A DNA stretch of 64,000 nucleotides from JAMXLO01 sp963791495 (GCA_963791495.1 CAWBST010000020.1:124001-188000), one strand, 5' to 3'. Positions 18,793 to 28,435 are shown, counted from the first letter of the stretch. The notes: generated by a model not told the origin, from the sequence alone. Numbers and translations: made by a program.

Positions 18793-20097
18793 ATGCTAGC
18801 GGACCGATACGACCTTTCCTTGTCCACTGCCTCCGCCGCCGCGCGGGACGCCTACGTTCAAGGCTGCGATCTGGCGCTGACCCTCTACCCTGGCGCGGTC
18901 GAGGCGTTTGATCGCGCCATCGCCGCGGACCCCGGTTTTGCCATGGCGCAAGCCGGCAAGGCCCAGGTACTGATGCGGGAAGGCCACGTGGCGGCCGCGC
19001 GGGCGGCCTTGGCCGCGGCCAAGGACGTGGCCACCAGCCTACCGGCGCGCGAGGCCAGTCACATCGCTTTCTTCGACCTGGTGTTCGCGGGCCGGACCGA
19101 CGACGCGATCGCCGCCTTGCACGAGCATCTGACGGCATGGCCGCGCGACGCGCTGGTGCTCGCCACTGCCGCCAACCCAAACGGCCTGATTGGTGCGTCC
19201 GGACGGATCGGCCAGAAGCACCAGATCGCGGTAATGTTGCACGGCCTAGCCCCGCATTACGGCGACGATTTTTGGTTCCTGGCCCACCATGCCATGGCGC
19301 TGTCGGAGGATGGTCAGCTTGCGGCCGCGAGGCAGAAGATCGAGCGATCCGTGGCGGCAAACCCGAACAACGCGCATGGTGCGCACGCGTTCGCGCATGT
19401 CTGTTACGAGAGTGGCGAGCGGGACACGGCTCGCACCTTTCTGTCCTCTTGGCTCACCACCTATCCGCGCGACGGATTTTTCCACGGCCATCTGAACTGG
19501 CATCTCTCGCTCTGCGAACTCCTGGCCGGCAATTGGGCCGAGGCGTTGCGGCTGTATCAGGACGCCATGACGCTCGACCGGCACAGCGGCGGTCCGCAAC
19601 AGAAGATGTCGGATGCGACAGCGTTCTTGTGGCGTTCCGAACTAGCCGGTCATCCGCGCGACGCTGCCGCCTGGCGTGCGATGTACGAGTATGCGAACAG
19701 CGCACTCCCGCGGCCGGGCAGCGGGCTCGCCGACCTGCACGTCATTGTGGCACAGGCGGTCATGGGCGATGGCGCGGCCCTCGACCACCGTGCCCGCCAG
19801 ATGGAGGATCTGGCACGCGAGGGGCGTTACCCGTCGGGCTCTTATCTTCCCGCGCTGTCGCGCGGCTTTATGGCGTTCGAACGCGGAGATTTTTCCACGG
19901 CGATCGAGGTGCTTGCTCCGCTGGCCGGGGAAAGCGAACGCATTGGCGGCAGCCGCGCACAGCACGACCTGATCGAGTTCACCTTGTTGAAGGCCTATCT
20001 CGAGGCCGATCGGCTGGAAGAGGCACGGCACCTGCTTGGCACGCGGCGACCTGGTGCTTCCGGCGTTCCTGTGGCGGGCGTTGCTGCAGTGCACTGA
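18793..20097 (+). CDS. TPR protein, TTC38-like
   Basis: A 434-aa tetratricopeptide-repeat protein with no signal peptide. The layout and motifs (AHAFAHVCYESGERDTARTF, DGFFHGHLNWHLSLCELLAG, MSDATAFLWRSELAG) match the TTC38 family that is widespread in bacteria and eukaryotes and of unknown biochemical role. Helical repeats run through nearly the whole chain. The start follows GGAGGATCCACC; an upstream in-frame ATG at 18736 is less well supported. It stands alone between the recD2 pair and the enolase-superfamily gene. Confidence 0.85.
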   Translation: MLADRYDLSLSTASAAARDAYVQGCDLALTLYPGAVEAFDRAIAADPGFAMAQAGKAQVLMREGHVAAARAALAAAKDVATSLPAREASHIAFFDLVFAGRTDDAIAALHEHLTAWPRDALVLATAANPNGLIGASGRIGQKHQIAVMLHGLAPHYGDDFWFLAHHAMALSEDGQLAAARQKIERSVAANPNNAHGAHAFAHVCYESGERDTARTFLSSWLTTYPRDGFFHGHLNWHLSLCELLAGNWAEALRLYQDAMTLDRHSGGPQQKMSDATAFLWRSELAGHPRDAAAWRAMYEYANSALPRPGSGLADLHVIVAQAVMGDGAALDHRARQMEDLAREGRYPSGSYLPALSRGFMAFERGDFSTAIEVLAPLAGESERIGGSRAQHDLIEFTLLKAYLEADRLEEARHLLGTRRPGASGVPVAGVAAVH

Positions 20098-20203
20098 CCT
20101 GCGGAGCAGCAGTTGCATTTCTTGGTTCCCGAGTTCGCAGACATCGTCGCGGCAAGCTCATCCTGCCGTGCGTCGAACAACAACCGGGGAACGGGTCTGA
20201 ACC

Positions 20204-21364
20204 ATGAAGATCACGAAGCTGGTGCCGTGGCTGGTGAAGGCGGCAGGTACGCATTGGGGCGAATACTTCTTTGTGGAGGTACGCACTGATGAAGGTGTGA
20301 CCGGCTGGGGCGAGATCACGACCACAACGAAGATCGCCAACCGCGCCGTCGCGGGCATCATTCGCGAACTCAACGAGCTTCTGGTCGGTGAAGACCCTTC
20401 TCAGATCGAGCGGCTCTGGCACAAGACGTTCCGCTCGTTTACCTACACCGGTTCGCGCGGTGCGACGACCAACGTGATCAGCGGCATCGACATCGCGTTG
20501 TGGGATATTCGCGGCAAGGTGCTCGACCAGCCGATCTACCAGTTGCTAGGCGGCAAGGTTCGAGACGACATCCTGCTCTACACCCACCCGAACAGCCGCA
20601 ATTTCGGTACCGACGAAGGCGTGGTGAAGGAAATCCGCGCCATCGTCGATTCCGGGCACACCGCGCTGAAGTTCGATCCCTTCCCACATCTCAACCGGAT
20701 CGGCGCCGCCGATGACATCTATCTCGATGGCGGCATGAGCAAGCAAGGCGAGAAGATCGCAGCCTCGCTCACTGCCCGCATTCGCGAGATCGCCGGACCA
20801 GACATCGAAATCCTGATAGACGCGCATGGCCGTTTCAATGTGCCGACCGCGATCCGTCTTTGCCGCGCTCTCGAGGACGCTGGTCGGATCGACTGGTTCG
20901 AGGAGCCGGTGCCGGTCGAGAGCTATCACGCGCTGCATCAGGTGCGCGAGAAGGTCAACGCTCATATCAGCGTCGGGGAGCGGCTGCACACGCGCTGGGA
21001 AATTCTGCCGATACTCGAAAACCACCTCACCGATTACCTGATGCCAGACGTGACGTGGACCGGCGGGATTACCGAGCTGAAGAAGATCGCCACGCTGGCC
21101 GAGGCGTTCTACATCCCGGTCTCGCCGCACGATGCAAGCGGTCCGATCAATGTCGTTGCGGGGGCACACGTCATGATGTCGACGCCGAACTTCTATCGGC
21201 TGGAGACATCGCGCTGGGATCTGTCCAACTACAACGATTTCATCACCGCGCCGCTCGACAACAGCGACGGCCGGCTGAAGTTGTCCCCGAAGCCTGGGCT
21301 CGGCATCGAGATGAACATGGACTTCCTACGTGGCAACGTTGTGGACGGTTTCGGCGGGACCTAG
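20204..21364 (+). CDS. Mandelate racemase/muconate lactonizing enzyme family (acid-sugar dehydratase type)
   Basis: Enolase-superfamily enzyme, 386 aa. Metal ligands and catalytic groups are visible: D206 and H208 in LIDAHGRFN, E233/E234 in WFEEPVPVES, E259 in SVGERLHTRWE and His in PVSPHDASGPIN. The D-x-H arrangement is that of galactonate/gluconate-type dehydratases, which remove water from sugar acids to give 2-keto-3-deoxy acids. The substrate is not predictable. Later aldolases of the HpcH/HpaI family in this window would suit 2-keto-3-deoxy acid cleavage, though they are not adjacent. Confidence 0.9.
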   Translation: MKITKLVPWLVKAAGTHWGEYFFVEVRTDEGVTGWGEITTTTKIANRAVAGIIRELNELLVGEDPSQIERLWHKTFRSFTYTGSRGATTNVISGIDIALWDIRGKVLDQPIYQLLGGKVRDDILLYTHPNSRNFGTDEGVVKEIRAIVDSGHTALKFDPFPHLNRIGAADDIYLDGGMSKQGEKIAASLTARIREIAGPDIEILIDAHGRFNVPTAIRLCRALEDAGRIDWFEEPVPVESYHALHQVREKVNAHISVGERLHTRWEILPILENHLTDYLMPDVTWTGGITELKKIATLAEAFYIPVSPHDASGPINVVAGAHVMMSTPNFYRLETSRWDLSNYNDFITAPLDNSDGRLKLSPKPGLGIEMNMDFLRGNVVDGFGGT

Positions 21365-21387
21365 AGCGGCCGCAGCCGCACATTCTA

Positions 21388-22386
21388 TCAGGCGGATGGC
21401 GCGCACGCGCGGATCGCGGCTGCAAAACGGACGTTGGCGTCCGGACCACGGGCGAACGGACTGATGATCGGCACGTCAATTCCCGATTGCCGGTAAGCCT
21501 CGATCCGGGCTCGGCATTGGTCCGGTGTACCTGACACACTGGTTGCGTCGATCATCGCATCACTCACCGCGCGCTCGGCCGTTTCGCGATCACCGTGCGC
21601 CCAGGCCTCGGCGATCGCTGCGGCTTCAGTCGCGAAGCCATGTTCGGCCATCATCCGGTTGTAGCGTGGGAAGAAGCCGCAATAGAACGCGATGCCCGGG
21701 CGCAGAACGGCGAGCGCCGCGTCTCGCGTATCGCCGACAGAGGCCGGCAACAGGGAGGTGACCTCGATCTGGGTCGGGTCGCGTCCGGCATTGCGGGCAC
21801 CTTCGGCAAGATGCATCCGCACCTGCGCGGCCGTGCGCAGCGTGCTGCGCGTCAGGATGATGCCGTCGGCGACTTCGCCGCACAGGACGATCCCTTTCTG
21901 GAACACGGCCGAGAGGTAAAGCGGTATGTCGCGGTGGCGCGGCGTGTACCAAAGATCGAAGTTCTCGATGCGGATGGTCTCGCCTTGAAAGCTCACGCGT
22001 CCTTCACGGATCAGTTCGCGCACGATCGCAACAGTCTCGCGGGTACGGGTCAGTGGCTTGGTGTACACCATCCCGTGCTCGGGTTCGACCTGCGCCTTGT
22101 GACTGGACCCGAGGCCCAGAATGAAGCGGCCATCGGACAGGTCGGCGATCGTGGAGGCGGCCATGGCGATCGTCGGTGCGGTGCGGACGAACACGCTGCT
22201 GATGCTGGTGCCGAGCCGGATGCGCGAGGTCCTCATCGCGCAGGCCGCCAGAATCGCGAACTGGTCGCCGCCATGACCCTCGGCGACCCAGGCCAACTCA
22301 TAGCCGAGGCTCTCGGCGAGGACGACAAGGTCGATGATCTCGGCCGGGTTAGGGCCACCTGAAATGGCGATGCCGATCCTGCTCAT
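21388..22386 (-). CDS. LLM-class flavin-dependent oxidoreductase
   Basis: Luciferase-like TIM-barrel monooxygenase or F420/FMN oxidoreductase, 332 aa. The family pattern is clear: MSRIGIAISGGPNPAEIIDL, LAWVAEGHGGDQFAILAA, RIRLGTSISSVFVRTAPTIA, GRFILGLGSSHKAQVEPEHG and C-terminal SGTPDQCRARIEAYRQSGID. Cofactor (FMN or F420) cannot be told. It lies convergent to the enolase-superfamily gene (24-base gap) and 36 bases downstream of the amidase on the same strand, so those two may be co-transcribed. Confidence 0.9.
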   Translation of the reverse strand: MSRIGIAISGGPNPAEIIDLVVLAESLGYELAWVAEGHGGDQFAILAACAMRTSRIRLGTSISSVFVRTAPTIAMAASTIADLSDGRFILGLGSSHKAQVEPEHGMVYTKPLTRTRETVAIVRELIREGRVSFQGETIRIENFDLWYTPRHRDIPLYLSAVFQKGIVLCGEVADGIILTRSTLRTAAQVRMHLAEGARNAGRDPTQIEVTSLLPASVGDTRDAALAVLRPGIAFYCGFFPRYNRMMAEHGFATEAAAIAEAWAHGDRETAERAVSDAMIDATSVSGTPDQCRARIEAYRQSGIDVPIISPFARGPDANVRFAAAIRACAPSA

Positions 22387-22422
22387 GCTTTGTCTCTGAT
22401 CTGTCGGACCAGGGCAGCACGC

Positions 22423-23814
22423 TCAGACGCTGGATGCCAGTGCTGGCCACCGGTCGGCCCAGGGCGCCAGAGCTTCCAGTCGACGGGCGATTTCAAGCGC
22501 GACGGCGTCATGTCCGAACGGTGCGACGATCTGCACGCCGATCGGCCGACCATCCGGATGGGGTTCGCCGGGCACGCTGATGCCCGCCAATCCCGCCGCA
22601 TTGACCCAGGCACCAAACATGCTCTGGGTCGCGGTGGTCAGACCCGGCGGGGCTTCATCCTCGGCGCGCCAGGCCGGAGCAGCAGCGGCGGGGAGAATCA
22701 GCGCATCGTAGTCTTTCCAGGCAACGGTCACATCGGAACGCCAGGCGGCCAGTGCATCCAAGGCATCGACATACGTGGCCGCCGATAGCGCGAGGCCGCG
22801 CTCCGCCGTGGTGCGTACGGTGTCGGTTGTCTCCTCGCGCCAGCGATCGGGAAACCGCGTCACGATCCGCGCCGCCGCCGCCGCGATGAGCGTGCCGTGA
22901 ATGCCACGCAGGCCTTCGAGATCGTACGGCGCTGACACCGGCGCAACCTCGCATTTGGCGCCCCTCAGGCGGTCGATGGCGGCACCGACCGTCGCCGCGA
23001 CCTCCGGCGTCGCACCCTCGCTGCCGATCGAGGTGAACCAGCCGATACGAAGGGAATGGTCGGGCGTGACATCCGGCGCAGGCGGAAATCGCTGGGAAAA
23101 TGGGTCGCGCGGGTCCGGGCCGGCGAGTGTGTTGTACAGCAGCAGCATGTCACGCATCGTGCGGGCGAAAGGACATATGGCCTGGAAGTCGAGCGCCGTG
23201 GGGGGAAAGCCGAACCGGCGAGGCAGCCGCCCTGTTGAAGGCCGCAACCCTAGAAGGCCCGTGTAGGAAGCTGGGAGGCGCGTGCTGCCGCCCATATCGG
23301 TGCCGATCGCGAGCGGCGTGACCCCGGCAGCGACCGAGGCGACGGCGCCGCCCGAAGAGCCACCAGGTGTCAGGTTGGGATCCCAGGGATTGCGCGTCAC
23401 GCCCGACAAGCGGCTCTGGGTGCGGCCCATCAACGCGAATTCCGGCGTGGTGGTCTTGCCGATGATGACGGCGCCAGCAGCGCGAAGCCGTTCCACGCAG
23501 ATATCGTCGCGGTCGGGCACATAATCGCGGAACAACAGGCTGCCCCATCGGGCGGGCATTCCGGCCACGAAGATATTGTCCTTGACCGACACGGGGATCC
23601 CGTCCAGCGGGCTGAGGCGGGTACCGGACGCCTGGCGCGCGGTGGCGGCCCTGGCCGCGGCGAGCGCGCCGTCGCGGTCCACGTGAGTGAAGGCATTCAG
23701 CACCGGCTCCAATGCATCGAGGCGCGTGAGCGTTTGCTCCAGCAATTGCAGCGGCGTGATCTCTCGCGCGTCCATCAGCGCCGATAATGCCATGGCGTCC
23801 AGTTGCCAGGTCAT
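22423..23814 (-). CDS. Amidase (amidase signature family)
   Basis: Amidase-signature hydrolase, 463 aa. The Ser-cisSer-Lys triad is present: K78 in VSVKDNIFV, S153 in TPGGSSGGAVAS and S177 in GTDMGGSTRLPAS, with the classical 24-residue spacing between the two serines. It hydrolyses amides or carbamates; substrate unknown. The ATG at 23814 follows GGGGGACGGACGC; a longer reading to 23913 is less likely. It probably leads a two-gene operon with the LLM oxidoreductase. Confidence 0.92.
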   Translation of the reverse strand: MTWQLDAMALSALMDAREITPLQLLEQTLTRLDALEPVLNAFTHVDRDGALAAARAATARQASGTRLSPLDGIPVSVKDNIFVAGMPARWGSLLFRDYVPDRDDICVERLRAAGAVIIGKTTTPEFALMGRTQSRLSGVTRNPWDPNLTPGGSSGGAVASVAAGVTPLAIGTDMGGSTRLPASYTGLLGLRPSTGRLPRRFGFPPTALDFQAICPFARTMRDMLLLYNTLAGPDPRDPFSQRFPPAPDVTPDHSLRIGWFTSIGSEGATPEVAATVGAAIDRLRGAKCEVAPVSAPYDLEGLRGIHGTLIAAAAARIVTRFPDRWREETTDTVRTTAERGLALSAATYVDALDALAAWRSDVTVAWKDYDALILPAAAAPAWRAEDEAPPGLTTATQSMFGAWVNAAGLAGISVPGEPHPDGRPIGVQIVAPFGHDAVALEIARRLEALAPWADRWPALASSV

Positions 23815-24026
23815 GCGTCCGTCCCCCAACATCGTTGCGGCCACATTGGATGGTTCCCAACCTGTGGCGTTCGAGAAGCTCCTTGACCGCCTTACCGGAC
23901 CTTTGCCGCGCATTCACGTCAAGCCGCGCACGTTTGAAGGCAACGCGCCGCCCGAATCCGTAGCCGTCTAGTCAGCGGCGCGCGCTGGAGGCATCGTTCT
24001 CCACCGTCCAACGAAAGCCAGTTGCC

Positions 24027-24845
24027 ATGATGATTGTTGACGCACAGATCCACCTCTGGGCCAAAGGCACACCGTCCGCCCATCACCGGCAAACACCCTA
24101 CCTGAAGGATGAAGCTTTGGCGGCCATGGACGCCGCCGGCGTCGATCGCGCGGTGATCCATCCGGTGATGTGGGACCCTGATTCGAACGAGCTGGCCGTC
24201 GAGGCAGCACGTGCGCATCCCGATCGCTTCGCCATCATGGGTTGGTTCTACCTGGATCAGGCAGATCAGCGCGCTGCGATCGATACCTGGAAAAGCCGAC
24301 CCGGGATGAAGGGACTGCGATTCTACTTCTCCGATCCGCGGTCGCAGTCCTGGCCGGACGACGGCACGCTGGACTGGCTGTGGCCGGTGGCCGAACGCCT
24401 GAACATTCCGGTTTCTCTTCAGGCATCGGCGTTCCTGCCGCGGGTTGGCGAGATCGCGGAGCGTCATCCTGGACTGAAGATCAGCATCGATCACATGGGG
24501 GTGCCGCGCGCGACAGAGGGGGCGGACGCCGCCTATCGCAACCTGCCGCAGTTGCTGGCATTGGCGAGGCATCCGAATGTGGCGGTGAAGGCGACCGGTC
24601 AGGCGGGCTATGCGCTGGACCCATATCCGTTCCGCAGCATACACGACCCGCTGCATCGTGTGTTCGACGCGTTCGGCCCGCATCGCATGTTCTGGGGCAC
24701 CGACATCACCCGCATGCATTGTACATGGCGCCAGTGCGTGACACTGTTCACCGAGGAATTGCCCTGGTTGCAGGGCGCCGACCTGGACCTTGTGATGGGC
24801 CAGGCGTTCTGCGACTGGATCGGCTGGCAGACTACTGGCGCGTAA
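24027..24845 (+). CDS. Amidohydrolase-family TIM-barrel hydrolase
   Basis: A 272-aa amidohydrolase-2-type enzyme, similar to 2-pyrone-4,6-dicarboxylate lactonase and related hydrolases. Metal-site motifs are VDAQIHLWAK at the N-terminus, VIHPVMWDPDSNEL, ISIDHMGVPRATEG near residue 155 and FWGTDITRMHC near the end. It likely opens a lactone or hydrolyses a cyclic acid in a catabolic route. It is divergent from the amidase, with a roughly 210-base shared upstream region. Confidence 0.88.
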   Translation: MMIVDAQIHLWAKGTPSAHHRQTPYLKDEALAAMDAAGVDRAVIHPVMWDPDSNELAVEAARAHPDRFAIMGWFYLDQADQRAAIDTWKSRPGMKGLRFYFSDPRSQSWPDDGTLDWLWPVAERLNIPVSLQASAFLPRVGEIAERHPGLKISIDHMGVPRATEGADAAYRNLPQLLALARHPNVAVKATGQAGYALDPYPFRSIHDPLHRVFDAFGPHRMFWGTDITRMHCTWRQCVTLFTEELPWLQGADLDLVMGQAFCDWIGWQTTGA

Positions 24846-24974
24846 GGGTGCATGGTCCGGGCGGCCGCGCTGTCAATGTCTGATCGCATGGTTGCCTTGG
24901 CGACCATCTTCCGTCGGGCACACTCGCGCCAATAGGGAGCAAAAGCACATGCGCGGGATGCAGCAACGTCACCC

Positions 24975-25613
24975 ATGATGAAGCTGTTCCACACGCCGGC
25001 ATCGCTCTTTGTCCGCAATTGCTCAGTCGCCATCAGGGAGCTTGGCCTCGAGGATCGGGTGGAGGTCATCCCGACGAAATGGCCGCAATCCGGGGCACCG
25101 AGACGGTACCGTATCGGGAGGATTTCCTCGCGGCGACACCAATCGCCCGCATTCCCGCCCTGGTGACCGACGATGGCGAACGTCTGACCGAATCGTCGCT
25201 GATCTGCGAGTACCTGAACGACGAGCTTGGCGATTATCGCCTGTGTCCGCGAAGCGGGCGGGAGCTGTGGCACATCCTATCCGTGGTGTCGGTGGCGACC
25301 AGCGGGATCATGGAATGCCAGGTGATGCGCCGCGCGGAGATGCTGCGGAAGCGCGACGCGTCGCAGAACAAGCAGGAATTCTCACCAAGCTTCGTCCGGA
25401 AGATGATGGAGCGGATGCACCGCTGCTATCAGCGCCTGGACGAGCTGTCGCATGACTTCCGCGCCGACGTCGATCTCGGTCAGATCGCCGCGGCATTTCG
25501 GATTCCGCTTCCCCGAGGATGATTGGCGCGCCACCGCCCCCAAGCTCGCGCGCTGGTACGAGCGGTTCCGCAGGCGACCATCCATGCGCGCGACTGAGCC
25601 CGGCGAGACCCCG
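24975..25613 (+). pseudogene. Glutathione S-transferase family pseudogene
   Basis: Three reading frames in succession encode pieces of one GST. Frame 1: MMKLFHTPASLFVRNCSVAI, LGLEDRVEVIPTKWP. Frame 2 from about 25095: ETVPYREDFLAATPIARIPA, LTESSLICEYLNDEL and a helical C-domain to VDLGQIAAAF. Frame 3 from about 25500: RFPEDDWRATAPKLARWYER. The thioredoxin-fold start, the SSLICEYL glutathione-binding segment and the C-terminal helices are all recognisable. At least two frame changes and a few missing residues at the second junction point to a decayed gene rather than one read error. Confidence 0.75.
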
Positions 25614-25806
25614 TTCGACAGCGACGACTCGCACGCGGCCGCCAGGCAACTCGGCGTGACCAGGAGCCTGGCTGAACGAGCAGGACGCCGAAACGCTCTA
25701 CCTCACCGCGGCTTCATCGTCGCGTCACGTGACACGTCGTCCTACGAGGCCGGCAGGCTCCGGGTTGTCGATCCGTGGCAAAGCTGAACGCGGCACGGCG
25801 CGCATC

Positions 25807-26616
25807 TCAACCCGCCGGCACACCGATCGACTTGAGCCGCGCATGTGCGCGGCCGGCACGCGCCTTCAGGCCATCGAGCCAGGTACTGACGTCGTTGCCG
25901 GGCAGGTTCAACACCTTGCACCCGAGCCGCCAGTACTCCTCGATCTGCGCCTCGGTTTCCGCCGACCCTCGGGCAAGTTTCCCGTGCGCGTTGCAAGCCT
26001 CCGCGATCCGGCGCACGGCTGCCTTGAACGTCGGGTGCTCAAGCTGGAGATGAACGCCCAAGCGCGCACTGAGGTCCGAGTGGCCATAGGCGATCATGTC
26101 GATGCCCTCCACGGCCGCGATCGCCTCGACATTTTCCAGGCCCTCGAGCGACTCGATCGACACGCAGACGATGATGTTGGCATTGGCCCATGGCGCATAC
26201 TCGGACGCGTGACGGGCGCCAAAACTCCGGTATCCGGTGTGCATCCCCTGCCCCGAGATGCCGCGATTGCCGATCGGCGGAAATTTTGCCTCCCGCGCGA
26301 TCGCGCGTGCCTCCTCGGCGTTATCGACCTCCGAAACCTGCACGCCCATGATCCCCTGATCGAGGATCGCCGGGATCAGATACGTGAAGGATTTGTGGAT
26401 ACGCACGATCGCCGAGACGTTGGTGGCCTGAAACCACCCGGCAAGATCCGCGATCGTCTCTAGGTCGAAGGCGCCATGTTCGTGGTCGATCATGCAGTAG
26501 TCGAAGCCGGAGGCCTCGATGATCCACGGCACGCCGCGCGACGCGAACTCCTTGAGCCCGGTGCCAAGCGCGGCCCGCCCCTCGCGCACCGCCCGCCATA
26601 TGCTGTTGTCTTTCAT
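25807..26616 (-). CDS. HpcH/HpaI aldolase family protein
   Basis: Class II pyruvate aldolase, 269 aa, of the 2-keto-3-deoxy acid / 4-hydroxy-2-oxoheptanedioate aldolase family. Typical motifs: ASGFDYCMIDHEHGAFDLET (base and metal region), AIVRIHKSFTYLIPAILDQG (Arg), GIMGVQVSEVDNAEEARA (metal Glu position) and GIDMIAYGHSDLSARLG. It cleaves a 2-oxo-4-hydroxy acid to pyruvate and an aldehyde. The start is set at MKDNSIWRA, after an in-frame stretch that overlaps the GMC remnant. Clearly distinct in sequence from the second HpcH-type gene at 47 kb. Confidence 0.87.
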   Translation of the reverse strand: MKDNSIWRAVREGRAALGTGLKEFASRGVPWIIEASGFDYCMIDHEHGAFDLETIADLAGWFQATNVSAIVRIHKSFTYLIPAILDQGIMGVQVSEVDNAEEARAIAREAKFPPIGNRGISGQGMHTGYRSFGARHASEYAPWANANIIVCVSIESLEGLENVEAIAAVEGIDMIAYGHSDLSARLGVHLQLEHPTFKAAVRRIAEACNAHGKLARGSAETEAQIEEYWRLGCKVLNLPGNDVSTWLDGLKARAGRAHARLKSIGVPAG

Positions 26617-26682
26617 GGTTCGTATGTGGCTCCCATTGCGAGACAGAGAATTGCAGATTCGCTTTGTGACACCCGTGACCAC

Positions 26683-26765
26683 TCGCAGCCCCTCCATCCG
26701 CGGTCAGGCGGGTGGCCGGGGAAGCAGCCCGCCGATCCGGCCCCCATCACGTAGTCTGCTTGCAT
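26683..26765 (-). pseudogene. 5' remnant of a GMC oxidoreductase
   Basis: The minus strand from ATG at 26765 reads MQADYVMGAGSAGCFPG, nearly the same as the intact GMC protein start (MQADYVIVGAGSAGCVLANR), with a 3-base loss and then base changes. The match fades near 26683, where DNA resembling the following RLT-DGG-RVV segment still shows. The upstream GCAGGAAACC would be its old ribosome site. It is a truncated second copy, not a working gene. Confidence 0.7.
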
Positions 26766-26926
26766 GGTTTCCTGCCTGGGGTCGTCGTTGATTGCCCGGA
26801 GTGTGACTCGGGTTGCCGCCCTGTCCAAGCAGGGGAGCGATCCCGGCAAATGGCTGCGGCGCCATCTGGTTGCCGCGTTGTTTGGTGCTATAGCCGCATC
26901 GACCGAACAGACGAGGGAGCAACGCC

Positions 26927-27745
26927 ATGCCGCCGCTCGACAAGGTGTACGACTACAGCCAGTACGGCGGACTGAAGGTCGAGAAGCAGGACAAGGTGAT
27001 GACGATCACCCTGAACGCGCCGGAATCGATGAACGCGTTCTCGGCCGAAATGCACTACTCGATGTCGCGTATCTGGGAGGACGTGCACGACGACCCGGAG
27101 GTGAACGTGGTCGTGCTGACCGGCGCGGGGCGGGCGTTCTCGGCGGGCGGCAACGTGATCGCGATGCAGCAGAAGATCGACCGGCCGGAGCTATGGGACG
27201 CCACCAGTCTGCCGGAGGCGAAACGGATCATCTTCCGCATGCTGGAATGCGACAAGCCGGTGATCGCGCGGGTGAACGGTCATGCTGTGGGACTGGGCGC
27301 GACGGTGGCTTTGATGTGCGACATCATCATCGCAGCCGAGGAGGCGAAGATCGGCGATCCGCACGTGAACGCGGGCCTGGTGGCGGGCGACGGCGGGGCA
27401 CTGATCTGGCCGCAACTGATCGGCTTCGCGCGGGCCAAGGAATACCTGTTCACCGGCGACCTGATGACCGCAGCCGAGGCGCACAGGATCGGGCTGATCA
27501 ACCACGTGGTGCCGGCGGCGGAGCTGGACGCGAAGGTGTATGGCCTGGCACGGCGGCTGGCTGGCGGGGCGATGAAGTCGATCAGGTGGACGAAGCAGGT
27601 GATCAACATTCCACTGCGGCAGATCGCCCATGTGACGATGGATCTGAGCCTCAGTCTGGAGACGCAATCGAATTTGTCGAAGGATCACCAGGAGGCGGTG
27701 TCGGCATTTGCCGCGAAACGGCGGCCGGACTTCACTGGCGGGTAG
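26927..27745 (+). CDS. Enoyl-CoA hydratase/isomerase family protein
   Basis: Crotonase-fold protein, 272 aa. The CoA and oxyanion-hole elements are GAGRAFSAGGNVIAMQQK and VIARVNGHAVGLGATVALMC, followed by AKIGDPHVNAGLVAGDGGAL, which carries the second catalytic region. It acts on an enoyl- or acyl-CoA, by hydration, isomerisation or hydrolysis. The start follows GAGGGAGCAACGCC. The gene has no close partner on its strand, but the acyl-CoA dehydrogenase at 28.8 kb would suit a beta-oxidation-like pathway. Confidence 0.9.
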   Translation: MPPLDKVYDYSQYGGLKVEKQDKVMTITLNAPESMNAFSAEMHYSMSRIWEDVHDDPEVNVVVLTGAGRAFSAGGNVIAMQQKIDRPELWDATSLPEAKRIIFRMLECDKPVIARVNGHAVGLGATVALMCDIIIAAEEAKIGDPHVNAGLVAGDGGALIWPQLIGFARAKEYLFTGDLMTAAEAHRIGLINHVVPAAELDAKVYGLARRLAGGAMKSIRWTKQVINIPLRQIAHVTMDLSLSLETQSNLSKDHQEAVSAFAAKRRPDFTGG

Positions 27746-27754
27746 GCAATTCGA

Positions 27755-28000
27755 TCAGTGGACTGTGACGAATTGGAAGCCGTTTGCTCCGGCCATTTCG
27801 ATCGCTTGCTCGAAGGAGTCGACCATTACGAGCGGAGTCCCGTCGGCATCGAATAGAACGAAGGACAACTCGCCATCGCGCATACCGGCTTTTAGGTAGA
27901 CCATTCGCTGTGTACCGAGATGGCGCAATTGCTCTGAGGTCATCCGACGCAGCGCGGCGGTGCTGACTGCGGCGTGGTCGTCGATTGGATACGTGGTCAT
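27755..28000 (-). CDS. DUF1150-like small protein
   Basis: An 81-aa protein ending FEQAIEMAGANGFQFVTVH. The pattern of LRHLGTQRMVYLKAGMRDGE, then FVLFDADGTPLVMVDSFEQA is that of DUF1150, an alphaproteobacterial family of unknown function often found beside small heat-shock or ribosome-linked genes. It begins 10 bases after the stop of the next upstream small gene and is convergent to the enoyl-CoA hydratase. It is the last gene of a three-small-gene operon. Confidence 0.7.
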   Translation of the reverse strand: MTTYPIDDHAAVSTAALRRMTSEQLRHLGTQRMVYLKAGMRDGELSFVLFDADGTPLVMVDSFEQAIEMAGANGFQFVTVH

Positions 28001-28010
28001 GATGTCGGTC

Positions 28011-28223
28011 TCATGCCGCGAGCTGAACCAGTGCCGCCCACGCGGCCACCAGGCCAAGTGCCATCCCGGCAGCGGTGATATAAGCGCGGATGGCGCCATC
28101 TACTGCGACCATGCGCGGACGATGGCCGGCATAGATCTGCGGCGCGATGCGTGTTGAGTGCGGCGGGGCGGCGGCACATGCCGCCGCCCAGTCAATTACC
28201 TTCTTCGATGATGGCATGCTCAA
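28011..28223 (-). CDS. Small one-helix membrane protein, unknown
   Basis: A 70-aa protein with a polar N-terminal half and one C-terminal hydrophobic helix (AAGMALGLVAAWAALVQLAA), which looks like a tail anchor. No known family. Its start codon overlaps the stop of the upstream small gene by 4 bases (ATGA), and the DUF1150-like gene follows 10 bases after its stop. That tight packing is the main reason to accept it as real. Confidence 0.55.
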   Translation of the reverse strand: MSMPSSKKVIDWAAACAAAPPHSTRIAPQIYAGHRPRMVAVDGAIRAYITAAGMALGLVAAWAALVQLAA

Positions 28224-28435
28224 AGCTTTCCAGCGGCCTGGCGTGAATAGCGGCTGAAGCTCTCAATCGGTGCGGCATAGCGTGTCGGGCAGACGGTAAT
28301 GCTGTTGTTTGCAAGAAATGCTTCAGTCAGCCTCTCGGCTTCTCCGACCTGCAACGGAGGCAGCTCCTTGCATCGCTGCCGATGCGTCGAAATCTCCACG
28401 GATTGTGCAGCGACTGAACTCGAATTCTGACGCAT
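28220..28435 (-). CDS. Small soluble protein, unknown, first of a coupled trio
   Basis: A 71-aa basic protein; the segment LTEAFLANNSITVCPTRYAA is its most distinctive part and resembles short alphaproteobacterial conserved proteins, but I cannot name a family. It heads the minus-strand trio, overlapping the next gene by 4 bases. Two TCACG-N4-CGTGA palindromes lie 80-125 bases upstream and are good candidates for its operator. Confidence 0.5.
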   Translation of the reverse strand: MRQNSSSVAAQSVEISTHRQRCKELPPLQVGEAERLTEAFLANNSITVCPTRYAAPIESFSRYSRQAAGKL

